64,000 nucleotides of DNA from CAVVUC01 sp963751395 (lineage in GTDB: Bacteria > Verrucomicrobiota > Verrucomicrobiia > Chthoniobacterales > Chthoniobacteraceae), in NCBI GenBank assembly GCA_963751395.1, contig CAVVUC010000002.1, positions 310,001-374,000 of the forward strand. The letters are read 5' to 3'. Below, one piece after another: positions 26,876-36,306 of this stretch. The notes beneath the pieces were generated by a model. It was not told the DNA's origin. It made no database searches and was given only the letters and a program-made list of their open reading frames with translations. The position numbers were made by a program, and so were the translations under genes. Position 1 is the stretch's first letter; each line of letters opens with the position of its first letter.

Positions 26876-28114
26876 ATGCCACTTGCGAATCCAAGAGCAG
26901 CATGCGTGCAAGCCCTGCGGCAATGGGAGGAAGGCGGCCGGTTCGCGGAGGATATTCTGCACGAATCGCTGACTTCGCACCAGTTCAGCACGCTCGATCG
27001 CGCGCTGCTCACGGAGACCTTCTACGGCATCATTCGCAATCTCAGCCTCATTGATTTCATCATCGGCCAGATGCGCGAGGAACCCCTCGACAGCTTCACC
27101 CGCCAGGTGCTGCGCCTCGGCATCTACCAGATTTTCCGCATGCGCGTGCCGCATCACGCCGCAGTCAACGAAACCGTGAACCTCGCCGGCCGCGCGCGCA
27201 GCCTCGTCAACGCGATCCTCCGCCGCAGCATTCGCGAGCAGGAGCAGCTCAATCGCCAGTTGGAGACTGCCGAGCCCGCGATCCTTTTCTCGCACCCGGA
27301 GCACTTGATCGAGCGCTGGGAGAAAAACTTCGGCGAACAAGCGACGCGCGCCCTTTGCCAGTGGAACAACGATCCCGCCGAGGTTTTCGTGCGGGCGAAT
27401 GCCTTGAAGGTGACGCCCGGCGAACTGCTCCTCACCTCACCCGATGCCGAACCGTTTGAAGCCCATCCGCTCGTCCTGCGCGTGAAGCAGGTTCCGCTGC
27501 GCTGGATTCTCTTCGGACTGTGTTACGTGCAGGATCCAAGCACGCTCATGGCGTGCGAACTCCTCGCTCCGGAACCGGGCGATCGCATCCTGGACGCATG
27601 CGCCGCGCCCGGTGGCAAGACCAGTTACCTCGCGCAACTCATGCAGAACACCGGCGAGATCATCGCCTGCGATGCATCGGCGAACCGCCTCACTAGACTC
27701 GCCGAAAACCTCGAACGACTCAGTGTTCGCAACGTAAAAATCGAGCCCGTGGACTGGCTTGAGGAACCCCCGCCGTTCGCTCCCGAATCGTTCGATCGCA
27801 TTCTGCTCGATGCGCCGTGCAGCAACACCGGCGTCATCCGCCGCCGCGTCGATGTCCGCTGGCGGCTTGAGCCGGGTGACTTTACGAGAATGCCCGAGCT
27901 GCAGTTTGCGATCATGAAGAAAGTCGTGCCGCTGCTGAAGAAGGGCGGCTCGATTGTTTACAGTTCCTGCAGCCTCGAACCCGAGGAAAACGAAAAAGTC
28001 GTCGAACGGGTGGGCGCGGAATTCCCCGATCTCCACTTCATTGAATCGAGACAGTCACTCCCCTTCCGCGATCACATCGACGGCGCGTTTGCCGCGAAAT
28101 TCGTGCGGGAGTGA
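26876..28114 (+). CDS. rsmB: 16S rRNA cytosine-5 methyltransferase, RsmB type
   Basis: A 412-residue protein. Residues about 1-140 form a NusB-like RNA-binding domain (ILHESLTSHQFSTLDRALLTE, RQVLRLGIYQIFRMRVPHHA). The methyltransferase part has the SAM motif LDACAAPGGKTSYLAQLM, LLDAPCSNTGVIRRRVDVRW with one catalytic Cys, and VYSSCSLEPEENEKV with the second. RsmB methylates C967 of 16S rRNA. The last 194 bases recur as an orphan fragment at 56033-56226. Length and motifs are complete here, so this copy should be functional. Confidence 0.92.
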   Translation: MPLANPRAACVQALRQWEEGGRFAEDILHESLTSHQFSTLDRALLTETFYGIIRNLSLIDFIIGQMREEPLDSFTRQVLRLGIYQIFRMRVPHHAAVNETVNLAGRARSLVNAILRRSIREQEQLNRQLETAEPAILFSHPEHLIERWEKNFGEQATRALCQWNNDPAEVFVRANALKVTPGELLLTSPDAEPFEAHPLVLRVKQVPLRWILFGLCYVQDPSTLMACELLAPEPGDRILDACAAPGGKTSYLAQLMQNTGEIIACDASANRLTRLAENLERLSVRNVKIEPVDWLEEPPPFAPESFDRILLDAPCSNTGVIRRRVDVRWRLEPGDFTRMPELQFAIMKKVVPLLKKGGSIVYSSCSLEPEENEKVVERVGAEFPDLHFIESRQSLPFRDHIDGAFAAKFVRE

Positions 28115-28808
28115 ACCCCTCATGCTGCGGTGGACCGGGCGCGGAGCCTGTCCTGAGCTTGACGAACGGGCGCACGATGGCAAAGACCAACGCCATAGGC
28201 GTTCCATCTTCCAAGAACGTGGCGATATTGGCATCCCTCCGCCTTTCCATCGCATTGGAGCCCTCCGCGCTCTGCATCCAGGCATCGCGCCAAAGGAGCC
28301 AGGACCGCCCTTTCATACGCCTTATACGATTTTCACGGCCGGCTTGCATGAATGCTCCGCAAACGCCAACGGCGTTCGATCCTTTAGCCCAGGGTTGCGC
28401 GCCGCGCGCCACCCTGGGGACCGTAACAAAGAACAGGACAAACCCTGACAGGGTTTCATCCTTCGCAAGGCGGGCGCGATGGATTCAACCCATTCAGGGT
28501 TGGTTCGCATTTTGTATCCATTACCCAGGGCAGGTTGCCAGTGCCCCCCCGGCACTGCCCTCCGGGCTGCCTGCGGCAGGCTATGTCGCTCCGCTCCATT
28601 GTTCCTCGCGACCCTGGGCTGAAGGATGAAACGCCGTTGGCGTTCTCGCGGCATGACTGTGTAAATCGCATGACACGCTCTAAAGCGTTCGCCTTACCCG
28701 CTACTCCGTAAATAGGCCGAAATCGGTTAAAACTAGCCAAATCGCGACGGACGCGGCTGTCTCGAAATTTACATGCTGCGTGGTGAACGCAGTTCATGGG
28801 GACTCGTT
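28115..28808. repeat. Repeat-rich intergenic region after rsmB
   Basis: Nearly 700 bases with no credible gene. The arms CGCCAACGGCGTTCGATCC...GCCCAGGGT (28364-28395) and ACCCTGGGC...GGATGAAACGCCGTTGGCG (28611-28642) form an imperfect inverted pair of about 32 bases around 215 bases, with inner copies of CCCTGG and AACCCTGACAGGGTT. The layout suggests a dispersed, non-coding repeat element. A GCCTGTCCTGAGCTTGACGA element stands near 28150. Confidence 0.65.
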
Positions 28809-30197
28809 TCATTTGGAATTGGATGATGGCGTGGCGAAGTTGGCGGGCGTCGCATCCCCGACGTCTATAAAGACCGTGGCCGGGCGCGCATCGGGCTTCA
28901 GCAGATGGGTCTGCACGTTTTTGAAACTCACACCGCGAACGTGTCGCACGTAGATGCCGGAGGCGGGCATGGTCTTCCCAAACATGTCGTGCTCCGGATA
29001 GGCCTTTTCCTTCTCGGGGAGCTGGACTTTGGCAGCCTCCGCCGTTCCGCCTCCCGGCAGATCGAGCTGGATGTTCTCCAGCGTCAGCGCCTCCACCGGG
29101 AAGCCGGGAACTCCGTTGATGAGCATGCCGATCATCTCAATGTTCTTGGCGCTCACGTTTTTGATCGTCACATCGCGCAATTTGCCGGGGTTCGTCTTCG
29201 GCTGGTCGCCCTCGCGGAAAGTCTTCAGACGCGCGCCGAGCCGGATGCTGATTGGCACGGCCACGCCGTCCATGCTGATGTCGCTGATCGCCACGTTGCG
29301 CAGGTCTCCGCCATCGACGGTATAAAGGGCGATGCCGGCCATCTTCGTATTGGTGATCTGGCAGTTGGAGACCTTGATGTTCTCAAAGCCGCCGATGGAT
29401 TCCGTGCCGAGCTTGATCGCGTTGGTGCGGGTCGAAAGCTTGCAATCGCTGGCGACGATGTCGCGGCCCGGCCTGGCGCGGCTGGTGGATTTAATGACCA
29501 GCGCGTCGTCCCCGCTGACGACGTCGCAATGGCGCACCCGCACATTCTCGCTGGAATCAATGTTAATGCCGTCGTTGTTGTGCATTCCCAAGTCCCGGCT
29601 CCGGATGGTCACCCCCTCGATGACGGCCCCTTTGGTCTGGAAGAAATTCAGCGTCCACGCACCCGGATTGGCGAGGTGGACATCCCGGACGGCGACGTTG
29701 GTGCAGCGCACCCAGCGCAGCAGAAACGGCCGCATGGCGTAGGTCTTCTGCTTCGCTTTTAACCTGGGGCTTTGTCCGTCCACGGTGCCGTTGCCCTCGA
29801 TGCCCACGTTTTCGGCATCCACGGCGACAATCAGCGCGTGGCCCAGCGGGTTGCCGCTGCCGTCGATAAACGGATCGAGATTGCGGTAATCGGCAACCTC
29901 GGTGCTGCCGAGCAACGTGGCGTCTTTCTCAAGCCGCAGGGTGACGTTGCTTTTGATCTGGATCGTGCCGGTTAGATAGCGGCCCGCCGGAAAACGAATC
30001 GTCCCGCCGCCGGCCGCCGCGCAGTCATCAATCGCTTTCTGAATGCTGGCGGTATTCAGCGTCGTGCCGTCGCCGACCGCGCCGGCTGTTGTTACATCAA
30101 TTATTTTGTCCGCAGCATCCGCCGGCGTCACAGGCAGCGCAGTGAAAACAGTGATCGCGGCGAGGTAACTGAAGAGGGTTGTTCTGAAACGAGCCAT
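28809..30197 (-). CDS. Exported glycoside hydrolase family 28 (polygalacturonase-like)
   Basis: A 462-residue protein with a signal peptide (MARFRTTLFSYLAAITVFTA, cleavage near ADAA). The right-handed beta-helix starts at DVTTAGAVGDGTTLNTASIQ and has the GH28 motifs NNDGINIDSSENV and VSGDDALVIKS with paired catalytic Asp. The usual GHG histidine motif is not seen; TRTNAIKLGTES is at that place, as in some rhamnogalacturonan-type members. It likely acts on pectic polymers outside the cytoplasm. I chose the ATG at 30197 because it begins a proper signal peptide. Confidence 0.85.
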   Translation of the reverse strand: MARFRTTLFSYLAAITVFTALPVTPADAADKIIDVTTAGAVGDGTTLNTASIQKAIDDCAAAGGGTIRFPAGRYLTGTIQIKSNVTLRLEKDATLLGSTEVADYRNLDPFIDGSGNPLGHALIVAVDAENVGIEGNGTVDGQSPRLKAKQKTYAMRPFLLRWVRCTNVAVRDVHLANPGAWTLNFFQTKGAVIEGVTIRSRDLGMHNNDGINIDSSENVRVRHCDVVSGDDALVIKSTSRARPGRDIVASDCKLSTRTNAIKLGTESIGGFENIKVSNCQITNTKMAGIALYTVDGGDLRNVAISDISMDGVAVPISIRLGARLKTFREGDQPKTNPGKLRDVTIKNVSAKNIEMIGMLINGVPGFPVEALTLENIQLDLPGGGTAEAAKVQLPEKEKAYPEHDMFGKTMPASGIYVRHVRGVSFKNVQTHLLKPDARPATVFIDVGDATPANFATPSSNSK

Positions 30198-30267
30198 AGT
30201 TTGAGAGCTTATTCCGTTTTGCACAAATAAGTGGACTCTCCATTTTATTGAACCATCCCTCACACGC

Positions 30268-30347
30268 GTCATTCTGAGCGAAGCGAAGAACCCCGCAATT
30301 CACGCCGAGCGACGTTTGCGGGGTTCTTCGCTTCGCTCAGAATGACG
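30268..30347. repeat. Perfect palindromic repeat, TCATTCTGAGCGAAGC family
   Basis: Arms of 30 bases (30268-30297 and 30318-30347, beginning CGTCATTCTGAGCGAAGCGA) are perfect inverse copies with a 20-base loop, upstream of the GH28 gene. It belongs to the same family as 20070-20148, with a T for C change inside the first half of the arm. Confidence 0.9.
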
Positions 30348-30518
30348 CGGCATAAGGTGCGCAACGCGGGGGCCAAGAGTCCTCTTTTCTTCGAGAGTTG
30401 GCATTAGGGAGTTTCCATGGTTGGCGCCGGTTGCGCTTCAGGTGTTGCAGGCGTTGACACCCGCGCAACTTGAAACCCCCCGGCGTCGCAGGGTATTACG
30501 GCATCGCTTTCGCGGCAA

Positions 30519-30647
30519 ATGAATGACCACGAAAAAGCGCGGCGTTTTCTTGAGATTGCCCGGCAGGCGCCACTCCTCCCGGAAGAGATGGAACTCGTGG
30601 CTCAAGCGATCCAACCGGCACCTGCGAAAGGCTCCGGGCCCCGCTGA
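30519..30647 (+). CDS. Possible 42-residue protein
   Basis: ATG at 30519 opens a frame MNDHEKARRFLEIARQAPLL, then a second helix EEMELVAQAIQPA, to TGA at 30645. Composition and helix pattern look protein-like, but there is no clear ribosome site and no recognised family. The rest of 30348-30656 holds nothing I can identify. Confidence 0.3.
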   Translation: MNDHEKARRFLEIARQAPLLPEEMELVAQAIQPAPAKGSGPR

Positions 30648-30656
30648 CTGGAATCA

Positions 30657-32480
30657 CTACCGGTGGTCGAGGTTCACGGTCTCGAACCAGCTCACATAGC
30701 CGTAATCGACGAACGGCCCGACGTCGTTGAGCTGCTCGTCGTAGTGGACGTTGACGGGGCCCTTGGCGTTGATGGTGCGGCCGATGAACGATCCGTAGAG
30801 GTCAACGCCGCCCTGGAGACGTTTGCTCCAGCCGTAGTTGAGATGCAGGCGTTTCGCCAGTCCGTTCAGGTCGATCTTGATGTTATGGTCGGGCGCATAA
30901 ATGGCGCCGCAGAAGTCGGCGTTTTTTATTTTGATGTTCCCGCTGGCTTTGTAAGGGGTGTAAACGTCTGTGTCGGATTTGTCGTCGATCTTGCCGCTGT
31001 TGGGTTGTTCGACCCCAAGCAACAGGAGGTCCGCGGGCAGATCGCTTTGCACGTCGAAGCCGGAGTTCTTCTTCTTGCTGTCGTCGATCGTGATGTTGCG
31101 GTCAAAATAGATGGTCCCTTTCACTCCGGGTGCGAAAGCGACCTGGCCGCCGTCGTTCAGGGTGATGTCTCCTTTGACCCAGATCTCGACGTAGCCCTTG
31201 GTGGCAGTACCGGTGGTTTTCAGCAGCCATGTGTTGTCAGCGTTTAGAGCGATCTTGTCCGCCACGATTCTGGTCGGGTTGGCCGGGTCGCTGCTCACCG
31301 CGCGGTCGGCTTCCTTGTTGTCAATTGAACCGACACTGATCGCCGACGACCATGTCGGGTCCTTGATGCGCGGCAGGTCGTTGTAGAAACTGGTGGTGAT
31401 GGCGCCCGTCGGGTTGGAGTTGCCGTCGGTCTTAATCAGCGGGTTGGTGTTCGACGTCGGGTGCGGGCTGGTGCCGTTGAAATAGGCGGGATCCAGGCCT
31501 TTGACCTTCGAGTAGTTGTTGCCGACCTCGCCGAAGATGTAGTCGTTGTTCAGGTTCAGGTCGTAGGTCTTGTCGTGTTTGATCGGGAAAGCGTTCGAGC
31601 CGATGTCGCCGTTCTTCTGGCGCTTCGTGCTGTCATATACGCCGTTGGTCGATTTGGTCGAATCGCCTGAATCGTAGCTGTCGAGGACGAGTCCGGCTCC
31701 GTCGTTTTTGATCTGCACCTGGGACAACAGCGAGAAGCCGAACATCGTCGCCGGCTTGGCAATGCACTCAATGGTGCGGTTGACGCGCGGCGTGGTGGAC
31801 TTCGCGCCAGTGCTGTTGTCCCACACCATGCTCAGGCGGCGAAGGATGTTGTCCATCTTGTTCGTGCTCACACGCGGCGGACCGGGCAGATCGGCGCCCC
31901 CGGTCGAGCGGACGCGCAGCCATTGCCGCCCGCCGCTGTCTTTCAACGACGAAGGCGTATCGACCGTGACGGTGAAGCGCTGGGTCCGGTTGCCCTCGCC
32001 GGCGTGCGTTGTGAGCGCAGTGGACAATTGCTTGGGAAAAGTGCCGGCATTGCCGCTGGTGGCGTCGGTGGTGTAGTTGTAAACCGCGCTCGCGCCGCTG
32101 CCGGAAATGAGAGTGCCGACTTTCCATCTGTCCGTGGTCCCATCGTGGACGTAGGTGGTCAGCCAGGGGGTGTTGGTGCCCTGCACCTGCGTGCGCAGCT
32201 CGGCCATCGCCACGTCCGCGCCGGCTTCCGCCATAAAGAGCGCTTCCTGCCAGCTCGCGACCTGGAACCCGGTCGAGTAGCGGTTGCTCACGTTTCGGAG
32301 CACTCCGCCGAGAATGAGCGAGAGAATGCCCACGGTGAAGATGGCGATGAGCATCGCGCCGCCATCGCGCCGGCGATTCGCGCGGATGAAACGAAAAGGA
32401 AGCGGTTCCCCGGGCGGCAGGCACAGGGAATCGCCGCCGTGGCGGACCCGGGTGAGGCGGAGAGTGGGGATTGTTTTCAT
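30657..32480 (-). CDS. Large pilin-like (PilX-type) exported protein
   Basis: About 607 residues. After a short polar leader comes GGAMLIAIFTVGILSLILGGVL, a prepilin-like hydrophobic helix, then SWQEALFMAEAGADVAMAELR, typical of PilX-type minor pilins. The rest is a long polar domain with many Asn, Asp and Thr, and a repeated metal-loop look (NPLIKTDGNSNPTG). It is the last of three co-oriented genes with N-terminal pilin helices. Function may be surface or pseudopilus assembly; no secretion ATPase is nearby. Start at 32480 (MKTIPTLRL) is the best of several. Confidence 0.65.
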   Translation of the reverse strand: MKTIPTLRLTRVRHGGDSLCLPPGEPLPFRFIRANRRRDGGAMLIAIFTVGILSLILGGVLRNVSNRYSTGFQVASWQEALFMAEAGADVAMAELRTQVQGTNTPWLTTYVHDGTTDRWKVGTLISGSGASAVYNYTTDATSGNAGTFPKQLSTALTTHAGEGNRTQRFTVTVDTPSSLKDSGGRQWLRVRSTGGADLPGPPRVSTNKMDNILRRLSMVWDNSTGAKSTTPRVNRTIECIAKPATMFGFSLLSQVQIKNDGAGLVLDSYDSGDSTKSTNGVYDSTKRQKNGDIGSNAFPIKHDKTYDLNLNNDYIFGEVGNNYSKVKGLDPAYFNGTSPHPTSNTNPLIKTDGNSNPTGAITTSFYNDLPRIKDPTWSSAISVGSIDNKEADRAVSSDPANPTRIVADKIALNADNTWLLKTTGTATKGYVEIWVKGDITLNDGGQVAFAPGVKGTIYFDRNITIDDSKKKNSGFDVQSDLPADLLLLGVEQPNSGKIDDKSDTDVYTPYKASGNIKIKNADFCGAIYAPDHNIKIDLNGLAKRLHLNYGWSKRLQGGVDLYGSFIGRTINAKGPVNVHYDEQLNDVGPFVDYGYVSWFETVNLDHR

Positions 32481-32516
32481 GCTGAAATCACGAATCCGTT
32501 CCATGAATGGCGGACA

Positions 32517-33176
32517 TCACTGAAGCTGAACATTCCTGAAAAGTGTCGTCTGGTAGAGCTTCGTGCCCGCGGTGGCGTTGCTGTCGGTGTAAAGCTTGAA
32601 GCGCGGATTGAACGTGATCTGGGTCGTCGCCGTGGTGTTGTCCTCGCTGATGGCGACGTTGAAATCCGACACGTCGTTGGCGATCGCCGTCGCGACGCCG
32701 TTCACCTCGCGATAAAAGACCTTGGGGTCCTTGCCGACCGAACTGGCGCTGCCCAGGTAATACTTCACCGCCTGCGTCGCGCCTCCGTTGTAGGTCGAGG
32801 ACTGCGACATGATGATGTTGCGGTGCTTGTGCTTCTTCTGCTTTTTCTTCTGTGTCGGCCAGCCCATCGTGGAAGTAACCGTTGGCGGGTAGGGCGTGCC
32901 GTCGCTCTGGTAAAAGTTGGGGAGCGTGATCGTGACGCCGTTGGACGAGGTCGTCACGCCAACCGAGCGCCTCATGTCCACGGCCAGATAATCGGAAATG
33001 CGCATCTGGTCGTCCTGGCCGTTCGCATAATCGAGAGTCGCGGCAAAGGTGCGCTGCAAAGCCATCGAACCGGCCACAAGCGCGGCGAGCACCAGCGAAG
33101 TGGCGGCGCCTGCCATGCAGACTTCCACCAGCGTGTAAGCCGCGCGGCGGGATTTTTTAAGAGAAGAAAGCTTCAT
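32517..33176 (-). CDS. Pseudopilin-like protein (middle gene)
   Basis: A 219-residue protein with a prepilin-type start: MKLSSLKKSRRAAYTLVEVC followed by a hydrophobic helix (AGAATSLVLAALVAG). The Ala-Tyr-Thr-Leu-Val-Glu motif supplies the Glu5 of mature pilins. The C-terminal part is beta-rich, as in GspJ/PilW-like pilins. A strongly basic run PTQKKKQKKHKHRN sits in the middle and is unusual. Its ATG overlaps the stop of the upstream gene in ATGA (33173-33176). Confidence 0.7.
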   Translation of the reverse strand: MKLSSLKKSRRAAYTLVEVCMAGAATSLVLAALVAGSMALQRTFAATLDYANGQDDQMRISDYLAVDMRRSVGVTTSSNGVTITLPNFYQSDGTPYPPTVTSTMGWPTQKKKQKKHKHRNIIMSQSSTYNGGATQAVKYYLGSASSVGKDPKVFYREVNGVATAIANDVSDFNVAISEDNTTATTQITFNPRFKLYTDSNATAGTKLYQTTLFRNVQLQ

Positions 33177-33712
33177 CCGCCCAGTCCTCCATTGGCGACA
33201 ATCGTCGAGGTCTCGCGAATCCTGGTGCGGTTGCCGGGGGTTCCCGGCCAGGTGACGCTGACATCGACGCGCACCGTGGGCGTCCCGTCCACGAGATCGG
33301 CATTGTCGCTCACGAGGGTCACCGTGCCGTTGGCGGCGCGGTTGACCTTGATCGAAGTGGAGGAAGTGGTGCCGCTGGTGAGCGGCCATTTGGAAATGGT
33401 GACGCTTTCGGATTCGCCGGTGAACAGGCTGGCGGAGTTGGTCTGGGTCGCGAAAAGATCCTGGATCGAGGAGGCGTCGGTGATTTCCGCCCAGTTCAAC
33501 ATCCGAAGCTGCTCCATGCGTTCCTGAAGCAGTTTGCTCGCGGTGATCGTCTCCTTCGATGCCCGGAGCATGCCGAGCGCCCGCGAGTTCGCGACAAACG
33601 TCCCCGAAAGGAACAACGCCACGACCATGATGGCACCCATCACTTCAAGGAAGCTGAAGGCGCGCGCCGAGCGAAAAACGGCGAAGCGCTGTCTTGAAAA
33701 CGACAATTCCAT
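33173..33712 (-). CDS. Pseudopilin-like protein (first gene)
   Basis: A 179-residue protein: MELSFSRQRFAVFRSARAFS, then FLEVMGAIMVVALFLSG, a prepilin helix with Glu near position 5 after the likely cleavage site. The layout FSFLEVMGAIMVVALF resembles GspI/PilV-like minor pilins. It opens a three-gene unit that ends at 30657. The start at 33712 is chosen because the residues upstream are not pilin-like. Confidence 0.7.
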   Translation of the reverse strand: MELSFSRQRFAVFRSARAFSFLEVMGAIMVVALFLSGTFVANSRALGMLRASKETITASKLLQERMEQLRMLNWAEITDASSIQDLFATQTNSASLFTGESESVTISKWPLTSGTTSSTSIKVNRAANGTVTLVSDNADLVDGTPTVRVDVSVTWPGTPGNRTRIRETSTIVANGGLGG

Positions 33713-33884
33713 AACCTCCGGAAGAAGCAGGTGAGGTGCCAGATCGACGTGTTTGTCAAAGGCGGGATGATGGCGGATGGCTGCGGCGCGATTGAATGTG
33801 GTGCCGGGGCGCAACTGCGACGCACTGCGACACCGGTCTGATTGCATGGATTTCGGCTAAAAAGTGGTTGCTGTCGGCCTCCGG

Positions 33885-33964
33885 GAGTTGTAGCCGGCCA
33901 CTGAGAGTTGTAGCCGGCCTCTGAGAGTTGTAGCCGGCCTCTGAGAGTTGTAGCCGGCCTCTGA
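33885..33964. repeat. Four tandem 20-bp repeats
   Basis: The unit GAGTTGTAGCCGGCCTCTGA occurs four times in a row (first copy with one change), then ends in GAGGCCGG, which can fold back. A related inverted sequence (GCAGAGGCCGGCTGCAACTG) is at about 38190-38208, on the other side of the intron and the autotransporter-like gene. Confidence 0.9.
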
Positions 33965-34009
33965 GAGGCCGGTTGCGTTGCTGGGTAAAGTCGCAATTCC
34001 GCCGGGGTC

Positions 34010-34310
34010 ACAGACCCGTAGGCGCCAACTCAAGAGCGAAAGTTGTGATCGGAGGCCCGGAGGGCCGTTGGAAATTAGCCGGTGGCGTCAGCCACCGGAA
34101 AACCGGCCAAAACCGAATCCGCCCCGGGCGGGGCGGCGGAATGACGGCGCATCCACCGCCCCTTGCCGGGGCGGATGTTTGTTGGGGACGTGATCCGGTG
34201 GTTGCGCTCGTTCCTCGCTCCACCACCGCTAAATTCCGGCTGTCCTTTCGGGACAAAAAGCATCTGCCTTCGGCATTCAAACGCGGTCTTCGATTTTAAG
34301 TAATACGACT
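34010..34310. repeat. Multi-hairpin intergenic element
   Basis: No credible gene. Several short palindromes stand in a row: GCCGGTGGCGTCAGCCACCG, CCGCCCCGGGCGGGGCGG, CCGCCCCTTGCCGGGGCGG, and GGTGG...CCACC. The layout suggests a dispersed structured repeat just left of the group II intron. Confidence 0.6.
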
Positions 34311-34367
34311 TCCACAGTCCGAGGGCAGGAATCCGAACCAGCCTTCTTATTCATGATCTTGCTCTTG

Positions 34368-36306
34368 GTGCGCCCGTGAAGCGGGCGTCAACGCGGGTGG
34401 AAGTCCCGCCGGTGCAATTAGACGGTTCAGCACCGCAGACCGTGCCAACTGCGTCGCCGCGAGGCGGGGTGGGGAGCAGGCATGGAGTCGAACCGGCAGG
34501 TCGCAATGCACAGATGAACCACATAAATGAGCCTCGAAAAACACTCCCGGCAGCCGAGCCCCTCAAGAGTGGGCGAAGGCCGCAGAGTCGAGACCCAGAC
34601 CAACCGTCGTGGGTTTTGACAATGGACCGGCGGGGTCTGCGTGGGCGACATGTCGCGAAGTGACGCGCGGGTAAACGGGGAGATCTGTCATGGCGGGTAA
34701 GCAAGACTCAACTGGCGGCACAACCCCAACAAAGGGGAAGGCCGTGCAGGCCAGGACAGAAGTCGGAGGCGTTCGTAGTAGTGATAATCCCGTGCCGGAC
34801 CTCTGGTTCGGGCAACCCGCGGGGGAGCGAAGGGACGCCACTTGTTCCGCAGGAGCGAAGCGCAGGGAAGGACGTGGTGACGGCCCGCGAGGGCTACCAG
34901 CACCCGAGAAAGTCCGGCAACTGCAAATCACCCTGTATCGGAAAGCGAAGTCCAAGCCGGAATACCGGTTCTGGAGTCTATATGGAGAAGTGCAACGCGC
35001 CAACGTGCTGGCAGCAGCTTGGCGGCGCGTGAAAGCGAATGCAGGAGCGGCGGGGGTGGATGGAGTGAGCATCGAGGAACTCGCCGCCGATGCGCAGGTG
35101 GAAGCCGCGTGGCTGAACGCGCTGCAAGAGGAGCTTCACTGCAAAACGTACCGGCCCGCGCCGGTGCGCAGGGTGAAGATTCCCAAAGCCAGTGGAGGGT
35201 TTCGTGGGTTGGGGATTCCCACGGTGAAAGACCGCGTGGTGCAGATGGCGGTGTATCTGGTGCTGATGCCGATCTTCGAGGCGGACTTCCATCCGCGCTC
35301 CTTCGGTTTTCGGCCCGGACGGGGCGCCCACCAGGCGGTGGAGGTAATCCGGGAGGCATTGCGCATGGGCAAGACCGAGGTGGTCGATGCCGATCTGGGG
35401 CAATACTTCGACACGATCCCGCATCGGAAGCTGATGCGGCAGGTGGCCCGGCGGGTGAGCGACGGGATGATCCTGAAACTCATCAAAGCCTGGCTGCGCG
35501 CGCCGATCGTCGAGGAAGAGCAAGGCGGAGGCCGGAGGATGAAGGCCAACCCCTGTGGCACCCCGCAGGGCGGCGTCATTTCTCCCTTGCTGGCCAACAT
35601 CTACCTTCATCCGCTGGATGAGGGCGTGAATGAATGCCGGCAAAAGCCGCGGATGGTGCGGTATGCGGACGATCTGGTGATCCTCTGTCGGCCCGGAGAA
35701 GGAGAGGGGATGAAGGAGCGGCTGGCTCGGTGGCTGCAAAGCCGGGGGCTGGCCCTGAACGAAACCAAGACCCGAGTGCTCCAGAGCTGCGCGAGCGGCT
35801 TTGAGTTCCTGGGTTTCACCTTCCGCTGGCAGCAGTCGAAGAAGGGAACGCCGTATGTACATACCGAGCCGAGCGCCGGCGCAGAGCAGGCGCTCCGGGA
35901 CCGGGTGCGTGAACTCACCCGGCGTCCCACCACCTGGAGAGCGACTGGCGAGGTTGTGCGCGAGATCAACCAAGTGACCCGTGGCTGGAGCAACTACTTT
36001 GCTTTGGCCCACCACCACCGGAGCTTCGGGCAGATGAATCACTTCATCGCCCACCGGCTGCGGCAATGGTTATGGCGCAAGCACGGGAATCCCTCGGGGA
36101 AATACCAGCGCTGGCCGGACCGCGAACTCTTCACCACGTATGGACTCTATCACCTGCCGGCGACGCTGGCGTAAGACATCGCAAACCGACAAAGGAACTC
36201 GGAAAGCCGGATGCGGGAAAACTGCCCGTCCGGTTTGATGAGGGGCGGGAAGCAGACGGTCACTGGCCCGCGGGCCTCTCAATCCGTCGCTTCCCGCCTA
36301 CTCTAC
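34368..36306 (+). mobile_element. Group II intron with its own reverse transcriptase
   Basis: The 5' end GTGCGCCCG fits the GUGYG consensus. Domain V is the 34-base AAAGCCGGATGCGGGA...CCGGTTT hairpin at 36203-36236, with the AGC triad and a GAAA-like loop. Domain VI follows as GGCGGGAAGC...GCTTCCCGCC with a likely branch A at 36300 and a 3' end at CTCTAC (36306). The maturase gene lies in domain IV. The element is on the plus strand and sits at the 3' end of a minus-strand autotransporter-type gene. All core parts appear present, so it may be active. Confidence 0.88.
34690..36174 (+). CDS. ltrA: Group II intron reverse transcriptase/maturase
   Basis: A 494-residue intron-encoded protein. The RT domain has GFRGLGIPTVKDRVVQMAV, FGFRPGRGAHQAV, DADLGQYFDTIPH, GTPQGGVISPLLANIYLH and the catalytic MVRYADDLVILC. 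The maturase X domain follows (VVREINQVTRGWSNYFALAHH). The protein ends shortly after WPDRELFTTYGLYHLPATLA with no HNH endonuclease, so mobility would rely on nicks at replication forks. It helps splice and reverse-transcribe its host intron. Confidence 0.92.
   Translation: MAGKQDSTGGTTPTKGKAVQARTEVGGVRSSDNPVPDLWFGQPAGERRDATCSAGAKRREGRGDGPRGLPAPEKVRQLQITLYRKAKSKPEYRFWSLYGEVQRANVLAAAWRRVKANAGAAGVDGVSIEELAADAQVEAAWLNALQEELHCKTYRPAPVRRVKIPKASGGFRGLGIPTVKDRVVQMAVYLVLMPIFEADFHPRSFGFRPGRGAHQAVEVIREALRMGKTEVVDADLGQYFDTIPHRKLMRQVARRVSDGMILKLIKAWLRAPIVEEEQGGGRRMKANPCGTPQGGVISPLLANIYLHPLDEGVNECRQKPRMVRYADDLVILCRPGEGEGMKERLARWLQSRGLALNETKTRVLQSCASGFEFLGFTFRWQQSKKGTPYVHTEPSAGAEQALRDRVRELTRRPTTWRATGEVVREINQVTRGWSNYFALAHHHRSFGQMNHFIAHRLRQWLWRKHGNPSGKYQRWPDRELFTTYGLYHLPATLA

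Noticed and set aside
31923..33527. Long plus-strand frame of 534 codons over the pilin genes
   Set aside because: It is the mirror of GC3-rich genes on the minus strand; it lacks family motifs, whereas the minus strand has pilin helices.
33885..33964. Small CRISPR-like array of 20-bp repeats
   Set aside because: Repeats are directly adjacent without spacers.
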